Below are positions 1-9,215 of a stretch of DNA of 57,470 nucleotides, one piece after another. Location of the stretch: assembly GCA_902799185.1 (NCBI GenBank), contig CADBZO010000008.1, forward strand, positions 54,373 to 111,842. The letters run 5' to 3'. The DNA comes from an uncultured Bacteroidales bacterium. Lineage in GTDB: Bacteria > Bacteroidota > Bacteroidia > Bacteroidales > Paludibacteraceae. How positions within the stretch are numbered: position 1 is the stretch's first letter; the number at the start of each line of letters is the position of its first letter. The notes below the pieces were generated by a model. That model ran no database searches and had not been told where the DNA came from. It saw only the letters and a program-made list of their open reading frames with translations. The position numbers and the translations under genes are program-made.

Positions 1-554
1 ATGCTGCCATCGAACGTACTATCCGCGAGATCAAAGAAGCCAAGGCGGACAAAGAGAAGACCAAGGCAGCACGGCAGAGGGTGGAGCAGATGAAAGAGAA
101 GGTGAAACCCCAGACGGCCAAGACCAAGAGTCCCAAGCCCGCTACTAATAACAGTCAGGAGCCTACTGCCATTCCGAAAGTGATGCGTGATTTCTCGGAA
201 CTCCGCAGACTCAGCAAGACCATGGCGCAGACTCCGGAGGCAAAGAGCAACACTTCCGTGCGCTCCACTGTCCGCCAGAGGACGCTCTCTTTCGAGCGTA
301 CTCTGGACATCCGCGGCATGCGTATTGACGAGGCTACGGAACGGCTGATAGCTTATATGGACGATGCGCTGATGGTAGGCGCCGGCGAGGTGACGATTCT
401 ACACGGAACGGGTACAGGGGCGCTCAAACAACTCACGCGCGATTACCTGAACGACATCAACCGCCGTCGCCGCAAACGCGGACAAGTGGCTCTTGAGTTC
501 GGCGACGGAGATGTGAACCACGGCGGTGCAGGTCTCACGGTGGTCCAGTTGTGA
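1..554 (+). CDS. mutS2: MutS2 family endonuclease/ATPase, C-terminal part with Smr domain (5' end outside window)
   Basis: The frame is open from base 3 of the window, so only the C-terminal part is present. It begins with a charged helical stretch (AAIERTIREIKEAKADKEK) typical of the MutS2 coiled coil. It ends with a Smr domain of about 80 residues containing LDIRGMRIDEA and the signature LHGTGTGALK. MutS2 proteins bind branched or collided-ribosome substrates, and the Smr domain is the nuclease part; that is family knowledge. A low-complexity Lys/Pro/Thr linker (about residues 30-55 of the visible part) separates the two. The gene ends 21 bp before the convergent BspA-like gene. Identification is firm; the missing N-terminus prevents checking the ATPase domain. 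Confidence 0.93.
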   Translation, partial: AAIERTIREIKEAKADKEKTKAARQRVEQMKEKVKPQTAKTKSPKPATNNSQEPTAIPKVMRDFSELRRLSKTMAQTPEAKSNTSVRSTVRQRTLSFERTLDIRGMRIDEATERLIAYMDDALMVGAGEVTILHGTGTGALKQLTRDYLNDINRRRRKRGQVALEFGDGDVNHGGAGLTVVQL

Positions 555-575
555 CATCTCCCTTCTTCAGACACG

Positions 576-2303
576 TTACTTACACCCCTTGAAAGCGTTC
601 TTGCCTATCTCTACGGCAGCAGGGAAGAGCGGTGTGCGCAGGTTTCCGCATTCACGGAAAGCACCTGCGCCGATTTTTTGTATCGTAGCGGGGAAGGATG
701 CTTTGCGGAGGCTGTGACATTCGGCGAAAGCCTCCGTGCCGATGCGCTTGACAGAGTCAGGGATGGTAATTTCCCGCAATGCCGTGCAATGGAAGAAAGC
801 GTAATCGCTTATCTCCTCCAGCGACTCCGGCAGCGTGATCTGCTCAATGGACATACAATCGGCAAATGCCCCTTCTTCTATCATATGAATATGCTCAACG
901 AGGTCGAACCGATGGAGCTGGCGGCAGTTACGGAAAGCGCGCTCTCCGATACGGAAAGTGGTACGCGGGAGATTGATTTTCTCTAACATGACGCAGTTCT
1001 CAAACGCCTCGTTCCCTATCGCATACAGGCCTTCCGGGAGAGTGACTTTATATAGGTGAGAGCAGTTATGGCACATCTGTTTTGAGACGGAGTTGACCTT
1101 GCCCGGTACGGTGATCTCCCGTATAGCGGCACAGCCTGCAAAAGCCGCTTCTCCGATAAACTCCACCGTCTCGGGGAGCTTGATCTCCTCCAGGATAGCA
1201 CAGCCGGCAAACGTACCGTCATTGATGCGTCTTAGACGGGACGGCAGATCCAGATGTTTGAGACTCCGGCAGGTGTAGAATGTACCTTGTCCGAGCACCT
1301 CTACCGATTCGCCTAACACTTGCTCGCGAAGATTGATACAGCCGTAAAAGGCACCCATGCCTAATCGCTCTAAGCCTTTGGGCAGCAAGGCAGCACGCAG
1401 TTTCTCACATTTATAGAATGCGAAATTACCTACTTCGCGTACCGAAGCAGGGATGGTGACCTCCGTCAGGTTCTCGCATTGATAGAAGGCCGCGGTAGGG
1501 ATGGCCGTGACGGATTCGGGTATCGTGACGGACTGCAAACTCTTGCGGTTGGCAAACGCCCGCTCGGCAATAAGACGGATAGGAAGTTTGTTCTTGAAGA
1601 TATATTTTGCCGGCAGGTCGTTGTTGGTAGCAACCAGACAGTCATCAAGTATGAGTGCTCCTTTCTTCCATTTATTCTCGTTGAGATAGATACCCGAACC
1701 GGTGAACGCATCCTCGCCGATAGAGGTGACAGTAGCGGGAATGACAACCTTTTGCAGGTTCTTGCAGTCACGGAATGTCTCATGGTCGATGCGTGTGACG
1801 GAGGCCGGTAGTTCTACGCGTTGTATGGTCTTATTGCCCTGAAACGCCCCGGCAGCGATGAGCCGCGTACCTTCCGGTACGATGAATCGCGGTTTGACGG
1901 ACTTGTCGGTAGCTATGAGAATAGAGTCTATCCACAGGCATCCCTCGCGCCAGTTGGCTTTGTTGAGCATGATACCGGTACCGTCAAACGCCGAGCGGTA
2001 GATGCGCTCAATGGTGCGGGGCAGGACGACAGAGGTGAGTCCCTTGCAACCTTTGAAGGCTTTGTCGGAGACAGCTACCACGGTGTATTTGCTCTGGCCT
2101 GCGGTAATCTGCTCAGGGATGAGCAGTTCGCCCGTAGCTTTGGGGTTGAGTGCTACTTCCGCTGTCAGACGATCGTCGTCCAGCGAATAGAGTACGTCTT
2201 GGTACAGTGCTTCGCCTGCGAAAGCGCATAGACTAAAGCTGAACAGGACGACCAGTGATGTCAAAAATCCGGTAGCCCGATTGAATATACAGTTGGCCTT
2301 CAT
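576..2303 (-). CDS. Secreted BspA-like leucine-rich repeat (LRR_5) protein
   Basis: 575 residues. The N-terminus has a signal peptide (hydrophobic LTSLVVLFSFSLCAFA, likely cut after AFA). The rest is a run of about 23-residue LRR_5/TpLRR repeats of the form AFxGCxxLxxVxLPxxVxxIG. Proteins of this BspA-like family are surface or secreted and often bind host proteins or other bacteria, but no ligand can be read here. No lipobox and no T9SS tail are visible, so the protein may be periplasmic or exported another way. The first 71 bases overlap, in another frame, the end of the upstream beta-helix gene. No later ATG would keep the signal peptide, so the overlap appears real. Confidence 0.88.
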   Translation of the reverse strand: MKANCIFNRATGFLTSLVVLFSFSLCAFAGEALYQDVLYSLDDDRLTAEVALNPKATGELLIPEQITAGQSKYTVVAVSDKAFKGCKGLTSVVLPRTIERIYRSAFDGTGIMLNKANWREGCLWIDSILIATDKSVKPRFIVPEGTRLIAAGAFQGNKTIQRVELPASVTRIDHETFRDCKNLQKVVIPATVTSIGEDAFTGSGIYLNENKWKKGALILDDCLVATNNDLPAKYIFKNKLPIRLIAERAFANRKSLQSVTIPESVTAIPTAAFYQCENLTEVTIPASVREVGNFAFYKCEKLRAALLPKGLERLGMGAFYGCINLREQVLGESVEVLGQGTFYTCRSLKHLDLPSRLRRINDGTFAGCAILEEIKLPETVEFIGEAAFAGCAAIREITVPGKVNSVSKQMCHNCSHLYKVTLPEGLYAIGNEAFENCVMLEKINLPRTTFRIGERAFRNCRQLHRFDLVEHIHMIEEGAFADCMSIEQITLPESLEEISDYAFFHCTALREITIPDSVKRIGTEAFAECHSLRKASFPATIQKIGAGAFRECGNLRTPLFPAAVEIGKNAFKGCK

Positions 2304-4374
2304 ATAAAAATTTATGATTGATGGTTGATGATGGATGAGTTGCTGTTTGTTCTACGCCTTGCGGTTGGCGTTCCGTAATCCCTGCGAGCAGACAGATGGC
2401 GTTTTCAATGAGTCGTTTGCCGTCCTCGGAGAGGAAGGCGGTGGAGTATTCCGAGACTCCGATCATGATCAGTCGTTGGGGCAGGACAGTACCGTTACAA
2501 TCCGTACCGGCGGGGAAGTCCGCAATCGTAGTGAGTGTACCGTTATTCACGGACTCTGCTGTAGCCAGCGTCTCAAAACCCGTGGTAGCTGTCCACGAGG
2601 AGATACCTGTCACGGCGTTAGTGTTCGCCTCCGTGAAGAGGGTGAGGGTATTGTCGCTGATTGCCAATCCTTCAAAGAGCGGGTGTTCGGGCTGTCCGAC
2701 GATTACTCCGAGTTCCGCCGTGTTGACGGCATTACCCCAGTTCCAGACGGTGCTCCTGAGCAGGAACGGCTTGAGCAGCACCATCGGTTTATTGTAACCT
2801 TTAAGCGGTGTAAAGCCGGTGGCACCGCTGTTGGGCTTGGAGCCCAAGACAATCACTTCGTATGCACTATAGTCCTTCTCGGGGTCAGAGGCATCTGTTT
2901 CTACAATCCATAGTTGTTTATTGGCACGGAGGTAATGCAGCAGCGCTTTGTCTTCCGTAGCACCCGGTACCGTCACATATGCAATCGCATGGGTGCCTTC
3001 GGGCTGTACGGTCGGTATGGTGTCCTCCGGGACAGGTTCGTGGTATTCGCCTTCCTTCTCATAGCAGCCTAAGTCGGGCGCCAAACCGTTATATCCTAAA
3101 TTAAGATCGGTTCCTGCGTCAATGAGTTTGGAACCGTCCGCCAGTCTCAGACACGTGCTTTCCGTCAGCGAGCCGTCTGCTTGCCGCGGAGCCAGAATCC
3201 GGGTGGTATCCAGCGAAAGGAAGTCCGCTGCGGAGCAACTATAACCGTTGTTCCAGGTATTATGGTCGTTGGTGACGTTGGTCTTTGACTTCGGCTGGTC
3301 GGCATTACGACCGCTGAGGCTGATATTATTCTGCATGTAGTTGGTTCCATAGGCGGTGGTGAAACCGAAGTTATAGCCGTTGGCATAGCCGGTGTTGTTA
3401 TACACCCACATCGTACCGCCGTTGTTGTTCTGGTCAAATCCGCGTTCGTTATTCGCCACTGCAAGGCAGTGGTGAATCAGGATCTTGTGGTCGGTGAACT
3501 GTCCGCCCATCTTAAAGCCGTTGCCGTTTCCCTGGCAGGGGTATTTGTCCAATGTGATGGTGATGGTTTTGCCATAGCGGTCTGTCATCTGAGTGCCTGT
3601 TTTGGAGTCAAACCAAGCCTTATCCACACCCGTAGCACGCGGGTTTTGGGACATATCGTAGTACGCAGGTCCGTTCTGGTAGCAGACGCAGTGCTCAATG
3701 ATGGTGTTCGAATTGCTGACGCGTTGGAAGAAGTCCCATCCGTCATCGCTGTTGTTCCATGCGCGGCAACCGATATAGTGGTTTCCCGCTCCTGTAAACT
3801 GCTTATCGGCAAATCCGTCGGCATTACCTCCGAAATTGGCAGTAGTGCCGGACATAGTCTTATAGTCGAAATTATCGTGGGAGTCCACGTTCTTGATAAT
3901 ATTGTTACCGCCCTTTTTCATCTGGCAACCCGTGTCCGCGGAACCATAGATATCCAGATTCTCAAAGAGGCAGTACGAGCCTTCGTTATAGAGGTTGTTC
4001 TTGCCGGAATAAGCAATCGCCAGATCCTTGATATGTACATAGAGCGAGTTTTCATGTACGGTAATGCCCCGTACTCCATATGCCACTTGGCGGAAATCCA
4101 GTACGGCTTTCTCTCCCGGGTAGCCGGAGATGACTATATACTTGGATTTGGAACCTTGCTTATTGATGCTGTATTTGTCCGTGAAATAATACGTTCCTCC
4201 CAGCAGGTACAAGGTGTCACCCGGCTGGGTGAGTTTCGACACACCGCCACTGAAGGAAGTAGGGCTACTATAGGAGTTGCCGTTGCCTTTTCCGTTCGGC
4301 GAGGCATAGTAGGTCGCGGCAAAGTGAGCAAGGGCCCACGTACAAAGTACGAAGGTTATGAATAGCTTTTTCAT
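2233..4374 (-). CDS. Secreted right-handed beta-helix (pectate-lyase-like) protein with T9SS sorting tail
   Basis: About 713 residues from the ATG at 4374, where MKKLFITFVLCTWALAHFAA is a clear signal peptide; the upstream in-frame extension has none. Residues about 25-440 have the Gly/Asn-rich pattern of parallel beta-helix pectate lyases related to family PL9 (TYYASPNGKGNGNSYSSP, repeated NN/GN turns). A second domain of about 200 residues follows. The C-terminus (KFLYEGQLYIQSGYRIFDIT then GRPVQL) matches a short T9SS type-A sorting tail, so export through SprA and surface attachment are expected. The substrate is inferred only as pectin-like or uronic polysaccharide. The start overlaps the GT2 stop as ATGA. 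A 4x7-bp array encodes the linker just before the tail. Confidence 0.82.
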   Translation of the reverse strand: MKKLFITFVLCTWALAHFAATYYASPNGKGNGNSYSSPTSFSGGVSKLTQPGDTLYLLGGTYYFTDKYSINKQGSKSKYIVISGYPGEKAVLDFRQVAYGVRGITVHENSLYVHIKDLAIAYSGKNNLYNEGSYCLFENLDIYGSADTGCQMKKGGNNIIKNVDSHDNFDYKTMSGTTANFGGNADGFADKQFTGAGNHYIGCRAWNNSDDGWDFFQRVSNSNTIIEHCVCYQNGPAYYDMSQNPRATGVDKAWFDSKTGTQMTDRYGKTITITLDKYPCQGNGNGFKMGGQFTDHKILIHHCLAVANNERGFDQNNNGGTMWVYNNTGYANGYNFGFTTAYGTNYMQNNISLSGRNADQPKSKTNVTNDHNTWNNGYSCSAADFLSLDTTRILAPRQADGSLTESTCLRLADGSKLIDAGTDLNLGYNGLAPDLGCYEKEGEYHEPVPEDTIPTVQPEGTHAIAYVTVPGATEDKALLHYLRANKQLWIVETDASDPEKDYSAYEVIVLGSKPNSGATGFTPLKGYNKPMVLLKPFLLRSTVWNWGNAVNTAELGVIVGQPEHPLFEGLAISDNTLTLFTEANTNAVTGISSWTATTGFETLATAESVNNGTLTTIADFPAGTDCNGTVLPQRLIMIGVSEYSTAFLSEDGKRLIENAICLLAGITERQPQGVEQTATHPSSTINHKFLYEGQLYIQSGYRIFDITGRPVQL
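2314..2341. repeat. 4 x 7-bp tandem array inside beta-helix gene
   Basis: Four heptamers (ATGATTG, ATGGTTG and two variants) fill exactly 28 bp. On the coding strand they give the Ser/His/Asn linker THPSSTINH between the last domain and the T9SS tail. Confidence 0.75.
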
Positions 4375-5087
4375 GATCGTATAAAATGTAGTTTTAGTCG
4401 TATTATGGTGAAGTAAACAATCCACCTGTATCTCCAAGTCAGTGTGTGCGCTTTCTTGCGGAGAGAAGCGAATATCCTCTTCTCGTGCTCAGGTCGGCGT
4501 ACAGCCGTCGTGCTGGCGGGGTTGAGGGTATAGAGGTAGCCGGTGTAAGGGATGAGACGGCAGGTAGCGCCGCTGCTCCATAGCTCGGTAGAGAAGAGCA
4601 CGTCCTCGTAGATCATTCCTTCGGTAAAACGCAGTCCCTCAAGCGTCTGACGCCGGTATAACCTCATGCAGGGCGAGGTGAACTGATAGCGGTGACGGGG
4701 CAATTGGCCTTTGGCGTTGCAGTCTTCCGTGTCTCTCACCCGCTTGTAGCCGCTCTGCACATAGTCCACACCCGCTATGGCAGCGAGATGCCGTTCGCAC
4801 CAATCGTTCTCTATCCGGTCGTCGGCATCCACAAAGGCGATGTATTCTCCTTGCGCGTGTGCCATACCTAAGTTCCGTGCCGCCGATTGCCCCGCATGAG
4901 GTTGCTGTAACAGTACCATACGCGGGTCGCGTGCAGCGAATGACTGCGCGATGGCGCAGCTGCCGTCCGTGCTACCGTCGTCAACCAGAATAATCCGCAA
5001 GTCCCGTTCCGTCTGGGCGAGCAGGCTCTCTATGCAGGCAGGCAGGTACGACCCGGCGTTGTATATGGGGACTATGATGCTAATCAT
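4371..5087 (-). CDS. Family 2 glycosyltransferase (GT-A)
   Basis: 238 residues. It begins with the GT2 nucleotide-binding start ISIIVPIYNAGSYLPACIES, followed by ILVDDGSTDGS and the metal-binding FVDADDR (about residues 88-94), so the GT-A catalytic core is complete. The C-terminal part is short with a basic end and no obvious membrane helices. It overlaps the GT4 gene upstream by 8 bp and the beta-helix gene downstream by ATGA, so these genes should be translated together. The role is sugar transfer in assembly of a surface glycan; donor and acceptor cannot be read from the sequence. Confidence 0.88.
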   Translation of the reverse strand: MISIIVPIYNAGSYLPACIESLLAQTERDLRIILVDDGSTDGSCAIAQSFAARDPRMVLLQQPHAGQSAARNLGMAHAQGEYIAFVDADDRIENDWCERHLAAIAGVDYVQSGYKRVRDTEDCNAKGQLPRHRYQFTSPCMRLYRRQTLEGLRFTEGMIYEDVLFSTELWSSGATCRLIPYTGYLYTLNPASTTAVRRPEHEKRIFASLRKKAHTLTWRYRWIVYFTIIRLKLHFIRS

Positions 5088-6219
5088 GGTGTAACAGGGA
5101 AAGGATTATTTCTTCTAACCGGGCACTTTGCGCTTCGCGGCTGAACTGCTCGCGGTGAGTGGCCGGCTGGCGGGTAAAGGATTGTTGCTGCCACTCGTGG
5201 TATCGCTCTGCGATAAAGGTCTTGACTGCCTCTTTGTCGTCTGTGGCGATGCCGGCGTGGGTGTAAGCGATGAGTTCGGCTAATGCGCCTTGGTCAGACG
5301 GCACACAAAGAACGGGTTTGGCGCAACCTAATGCTTCGTAGAACTTGGTGGTAAGCATCCCATGTGTATGGGGTGCCGTGAGCACCAACATGATACTGCT
5401 GCGGCGGATAGCGTCTCCCAATTGATGGTGCGGTACAGGATTGCTCTGTGGCGTGTGGATATCCAGATGGATGTCCGTATAATTCAGTTCACGGATAGCC
5501 TGTTTCACGATTTCCAATGCCGGTTTCTGCCATTCGAAAAGGCTCCCGATATAGGTAATAGTAAACTGCTCTGCCGGTATGTCCTCCGGACAGAACTGCG
5601 CCTCGTCGTAACCGTTATAGACGAGGTGGGTGTTCGTATTGAGCGGTCGGATAAATGCCTGATGCCAGGGCGAGACAGTGGTAACGGCATCGGCAGTACG
5701 TATCACGCTGTTTCTCCGGCAGATATGTATAGCCCGGTAGAGCCGCCGGAACGGCATGGTCCACCAGGTACGATGGCGGTACTGATAGGTTGAGTCGTCC
5801 ACTTGTTCGTCCAAATCGCGTATGTCGCAAAGCAAGGGCACATGAAGTACTTGCGCTATCCGTTCGGCGGCACCCAACGGGAAATCCGAGAAGGCGGAGC
5901 ATAGAACGAGGTCGTATTGGTGATTGGTGATTTGTAATTGGTGAACGGCCTTTTGTGCAAACACCCGGTTATGCCAGTCGGTGAGCAGAGTCCAGACGGT
6001 CTTTACCGCCCAGTCGGCCGTACTGCCGCTATACATCGGGATAGTAACGAGCGGGTATGAACGGTCAAACTCCATGACACCATATTCCTCCGTAAGGAGT
6101 GTCACGGCATAGCCTTTTCTTGTCAGGTACTCGCACAGATACCTCACTCGCGGCAGGTAACCGGGAGCGGCAGGCGGGTCGGTGACGACGAGGATATGTG
6201 CCTTGGTACCGTGTGCCAT
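5080..6219 (-). CDS. Family 4 glycosyltransferase (GT-B)
   Basis: 379 residues with the GT-B layout. The N-terminal part has the Pro-rich VVTDPPAAPGYLPRVRYLCEY seen in capsule GT4 enzymes. The C-terminal donor-binding half has FTITYIGSLFEWQKP and KFYEALGCAKPVLCVPSDQG, the E-x7-E-like region (about residues 293-300). It starts 3 bp after the deacetylase-like gene, within the polysaccharide gene series. A 4x7-bp array encodes residues about 92-101 (HQLQITNHQY) between the N-terminal strands, which looks like a local insertion. Substrate unknown. Confidence 0.87.
   Translation of the reverse strand: MAHGTKAHILVVTDPPAAPGYLPRVRYLCEYLTRKGYAVTLLTEEYGVMEFDRSYPLVTIPMYSGSTADWAVKTVWTLLTDWHNRVFAQKAVHQLQITNHQYDLVLCSAFSDFPLGAAERIAQVLHVPLLCDIRDLDEQVDDSTYQYRHRTWWTMPFRRLYRAIHICRRNSVIRTADAVTTVSPWHQAFIRPLNTNTHLVYNGYDEAQFCPEDIPAEQFTITYIGSLFEWQKPALEIVKQAIRELNYTDIHLDIHTPQSNPVPHHQLGDAIRRSSIMLVLTAPHTHGMLTTKFYEALGCAKPVLCVPSDQGALAELIAYTHAGIATDDKEAVKTFIAERYHEWQQQSFTRQPATHREQFSREAQSARLEEIILSLLHHD
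5916..5943. repeat. 4 x 7-bp tandem array inside GT4 gene
   Basis: Units ATTGGTG, ATTGGTG, ATTTGTA, ATTGGTG fill 28 bp within the coding region, leaving the frame open. Confidence 0.85.
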
Positions 6220-6222
6220 GAA

Positions 6223-7368
6223 TTATTGCAGTAATGAGATAATTTTCGGGTATAACGAGCGGTGGTATGTCTCTTCGGTGAGGCTGCTGTTATGCCAGAG
6301 TAGGCACAGGTCGCCGTGGTGGAGCCTGACTTTCGCGATCAGCCGTTCGCACAGGAAATAGGCTTCATCCTCCGTGAGATGCATGTAGTTGTCATTGCTC
6401 AGCGTGCAGTCCATGACGGTGAGAGGATGGAGTGTGAGTGGCGTCAGTTGCATGGTCTTGGGGTTGATCCACCGTACGGCTCTGGTGGTCTGCAAGCGGA
6501 AGCCGGCCTCGTCAGCAAAACCCATGGTGAAATCGTCGGTATAACCGGCATCGGCGAGCCGTTGCATCCTGTCGATGTCGCACCGCAGGAAATGTGCGCG
6601 GAACATCCGGCTGTACTGGATCTTCGGGATAGCGCCGTAGTAACTGCCATGTACACCCAGATACGCGTTGCTGTGCCGGAGCAGTTTCTTGAGCCGTTTG
6701 TAATCCATGCCGTGCAGACAGTATTGCGGGTAGTCGTATCCCTTGCCTTGGGTGCGTTTGACGAAATAGACGGTCTCCGCGTCAGGCACGGTGGCGTCCT
6801 GCTCAATAAGCCAGGGGAAGGTATAAAGCGGATCCTCGTGGATATTTCCAAGCGCCCTCCAGACGGCTTTCCCTTCACCTCGCATCAAGCCTCCGACAGC
6901 TCCTCTAAGGGAGCGGTAACGTGTGATGGCGTCAATGTCGTGCGTAAGGTAGATATGTCCGAAGCCAGGTTCCGGTAGCGGGAGGTTGAGTTGCTTGAGC
7001 AGCAACCGTGCGTACTCGTCCAGCCGCGGTATCTGCAGCCGGCTCTTGTCATGCAGGGCGGAGAACCGTGCGGCAAAACGTCCGTGCTCATCGCGCTGTT
7101 TGTTGATCAGTTCTTCGGCACGGGAGGTGAAGAAGAACGCGGCATAGACGATGTCGGTGCGGATGATGGATTTGTCCTTGCGCGGCTGCTCCACTTCCGG
7201 TTTCTTCAACTCGGGCATAACCAATTCCTTGCCTAACAAACCGTTTGGCACGATGATGACGTCGTAGGTCTCCAAGGCATTCTCGTCGGCGGTGTACGCT
7301 ACTCGTTTGGCGGCTTCGGCGTCGCCGTAGCATAGCCATGTGATGAGGTATTCAATGATCTCTTTCAT
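6223..7368 (-). CDS. Polysaccharide deacetylase-like protein (DUF7033 type)
   Basis: About 381 residues from the ATG at 7368 (MKEIIEYLITWLCYGD); the in-frame extension to 7407 overlaps the ABC-F gene and has no family likeness. The central YLTHDIDAITRYRS carries the HD-I-D metal-site motif of NodB-like deacetylases, and GVHGSYYG resembles the later H-x3-S/T motif. The C-terminal HNSSLTEETYH may contribute another catalytic His. The N-terminal 130 residues match the accessory domain seen in Bacteroidota polysaccharide loci. It probably deacetylates a sugar in the surface glycan made by the neighbours; activity is inferred, not shown. Confidence 0.8.
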   Translation of the reverse strand: MKEIIEYLITWLCYGDAEAAKRVAYTADENALETYDVIIVPNGLLGKELVMPELKKPEVEQPRKDKSIIRTDIVYAAFFFTSRAEELINKQRDEHGRFAARFSALHDKSRLQIPRLDEYARLLLKQLNLPLPEPGFGHIYLTHDIDAITRYRSLRGAVGGLMRGEGKAVWRALGNIHEDPLYTFPWLIEQDATVPDAETVYFVKRTQGKGYDYPQYCLHGMDYKRLKKLLRHSNAYLGVHGSYYGAIPKIQYSRMFRAHFLRCDIDRMQRLADAGYTDDFTMGFADEAGFRLQTTRAVRWINPKTMQLTPLTLHPLTVMDCTLSNDNYMHLTEDEAYFLCERLIAKVRLHHGDLCLLWHNSSLTEETYHRSLYPKIISLLQ

Positions 7369-7382
7369 GGTGGTAGGAGGTG

Positions 7383-9215
7383 TTATTCTTCGCTCAGCAG
7401 TTCCCATTCATACATTTTCTGTTCTATCTGGTGCTTGACTGATTCGTATTTCTGGAAGTTCTCCGGCGTCTGGTTTTCGGGCAGTGCGAGCAGTTGCTCT
7501 ATCTCCGCCTGTTGCTTTTCCAGCGCGGCTATCTCTTCCTCTGTCCGAGCTATCTGGCGCTCTTTCTTGCGTTTCTCTGCCGCTGCGGCTTTCTGTGCCT
7601 CGTAGTTCAGCTTGGCGGATGTGGGCTCAACAGTACCCTGACGTATGCTTTGACCGTCGTTTGACCGTCGTTCGACCGTCGGGAATGAGTCGATATTCCT
7701 CCTTTCGAGGTCCTGAAGGTTTTCGATCTTTTTGGCGCGGAGGAAATCGTATATTCCGCCGAGGTGTTCTTTCACTCTTCCTCCGCCGAACTCATATACT
7801 TTGGAGACGAGTCCGTTGAGGAAGTCCCGGTCGTGGCTGACACATATGAGCGTGCCGTCAAAATCCTGCAGGGCGGCTTTGAGTACGTCTTTGGACTGCA
7901 TGTCGAGGTGGTTGGTAGGCTCGTCGAGGATGAGGAGGTTGCATGGTTCAAGAAGGAGGCGTATCATCGCCAGCCGGCTTCTCTCGCCTCCGGAGAGCAC
8001 TTTGACTTTCTTCTCGCTTGCCTCCCCGCCGAACATGAATGCGCCGAGGATGTCGCGAATCTTGGTCCGTATGTCGCCAACCGCCACGTAGTCGATGGTG
8101 TCAAAAACGGTCTTTTCTTCATCCAGAAGGGCAGCCTGGTTCTGGGCGAAATAGCCAATCTTGACATTATGCCCGATCTTGAGTGTCCCGAGGTAATCCA
8201 GCTGGCCCATGATACATTTGACGAGCGTGGATTTACCTTCTCCGTTCTTGCCTACGAACGCCACTTTCTCGCCGCGTCGGATGGTGAAATTGACGTCATG
8301 GAAGACGTTATGCTCGCCGAAATCTTTTCTCAGGTCCTGTATGATAAGCGGGAAGTCTCCGCTTCTCGGAGCGGGCGGGAAGCGGAGGTTGAGGCGGCTG
8401 GTGTCCTCCAAGTCCACCTCCAGCCGCTCCAGTTTCTCCAGCTGTTTGATGCGGCTCTGAACCTGTACGGCTTTCGTGGCTTTGTATCGGAAACGCTCGA
8501 TGAAATCCTCGGTCTCCTGAATCATCTTCTGCTGGTTCTGGTAGGCGCGGACCTGTTGGTCGTGGCGTTCCTTGCGCAACTCCACGAAGCGGCTGTAGTT
8601 GACGTTGTAATCGTATATCCGTCCCAGTGTGATCTCTATCGTGCGCGTGCAAACATTATCAATGAAGGCGCGGTCGTGGCTGACCATGAGTACCGCTGAA
8701 GGGCTGGTCTTGAGGAACTCCTCGAGCCATTGGATAGACTCGATGTCAAGGTGGTTGGTAGGCTCGTCGAGAAGCAGCAAGTCCGGATGTCGGAGGAGTA
8801 TCTTCGCCAGCTCGATACGCATTCTCCATCCGCCGGAGAACTCCGTGCAAGGGCGTTCGAAATCCCTCCTCTCGAATCCCAGCCCGATGATGGTCCGGTC
8901 CATCTCTGCGACGAACCGCGCCTCGTCCAGTTCGTGGTGGGATTCCTGATAAACGGTCATGACCTCTTCCCGGAGGGTGCGGTTGTCCTGAAAGAGCATC
9001 ACCTGGGGCAGGTATCCGATGGTCATCTCCGCCTCTCTTGCAATGCGTCCGGAAGTAGGCTGGTACTCTCCGGCGATGAGACGGAGCAGGGTGGTCTTGC
9101 CTGCACCGTTCTTCCCCACCAGTGCGATACGCTCCTTGCGGTTGATGAGGAAAGTGATGTCGTCCAGCACGGGGCGGGACGAGAACTCCATGGATATATG
9201 GTCAATCGTGAGCAT
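7383..9215 (-). CDS. ABC-F family ATPase (ribosome-associated, Uup/YheS-like)
   Basis: 610 residues with two ABC cassettes and no membrane helices. First cassette: Walker A GKNGAGKT (about 34-41), signature FSGGWRMR (about 126), Walker B LLLLDEPTNHLD. Second cassette: Walker A GKNGEGKST, signature LSGGERSR, DEPTNHLD. The interdomain linker and a C-terminal coiled coil rich in Glu/Lys/Ala fit ABC-F translation factors, which act at the ribosomal exit site. Housekeeping and resistance members cannot be separated by eye. Residues about 512-523 are encoded by an 11-bp repeat array. It overlaps the WecA-like gene by 14 bp. Confidence 0.92.
   Translation of the reverse strand: MLTIDHISMEFSSRPVLDDITFLINRKERIALVGKNGAGKTTLLRLIAGEYQPTSGRIAREAEMTIGYLPQVMLFQDNRTLREEVMTVYQESHHELDEARFVAEMDRTIIGLGFERRDFERPCTEFSGGWRMRIELAKILLRHPDLLLLDEPTNHLDIESIQWLEEFLKTSPSAVLMVSHDRAFIDNVCTRTIEITLGRIYDYNVNYSRFVELRKERHDQQVRAYQNQQKMIQETEDFIERFRYKATKAVQVQSRIKQLEKLERLEVDLEDTSRLNLRFPPAPRSGDFPLIIQDLRKDFGEHNVFHDVNFTIRRGEKVAFVGKNGEGKSTLVKCIMGQLDYLGTLKIGHNVKIGYFAQNQAALLDEEKTVFDTIDYVAVGDIRTKIRDILGAFMFGGEASEKKVKVLSGGERSRLAMIRLLLEPCNLLILDEPTNHLDMQSKDVLKAALQDFDGTLICVSHDRDFLNGLVSKVYEFGGGRVKEHLGGIYDFLRAKKIENLQDLERRNIDSFPTVERRSNDGQSIRQGTVEPTSAKLNYEAQKAAAAEKRKKERQIARTEEEIAALEKQQAEIEQLLALPENQTPENFQKYESVKHQIEQKMYEWELLSEE
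7649..7681. repeat. 3 x 11-bp tandem array inside ABC-F gene
   Basis: Two exact units TTTGACCGTCG and one TTCGACCGTCG (33 bp, so frame-neutral). It encodes a polar stretch ahead of the C-terminal coiled coil. A fourth neighbouring unit, if any, is too degenerate to call. Confidence 0.9.

Noticed and set aside
576-2303. BspA-like protein as a T9SS cargo
   Set aside because: The C-terminus ends in the last leucine-rich repeat (NAFKGCK) with no sorting-tail motif.
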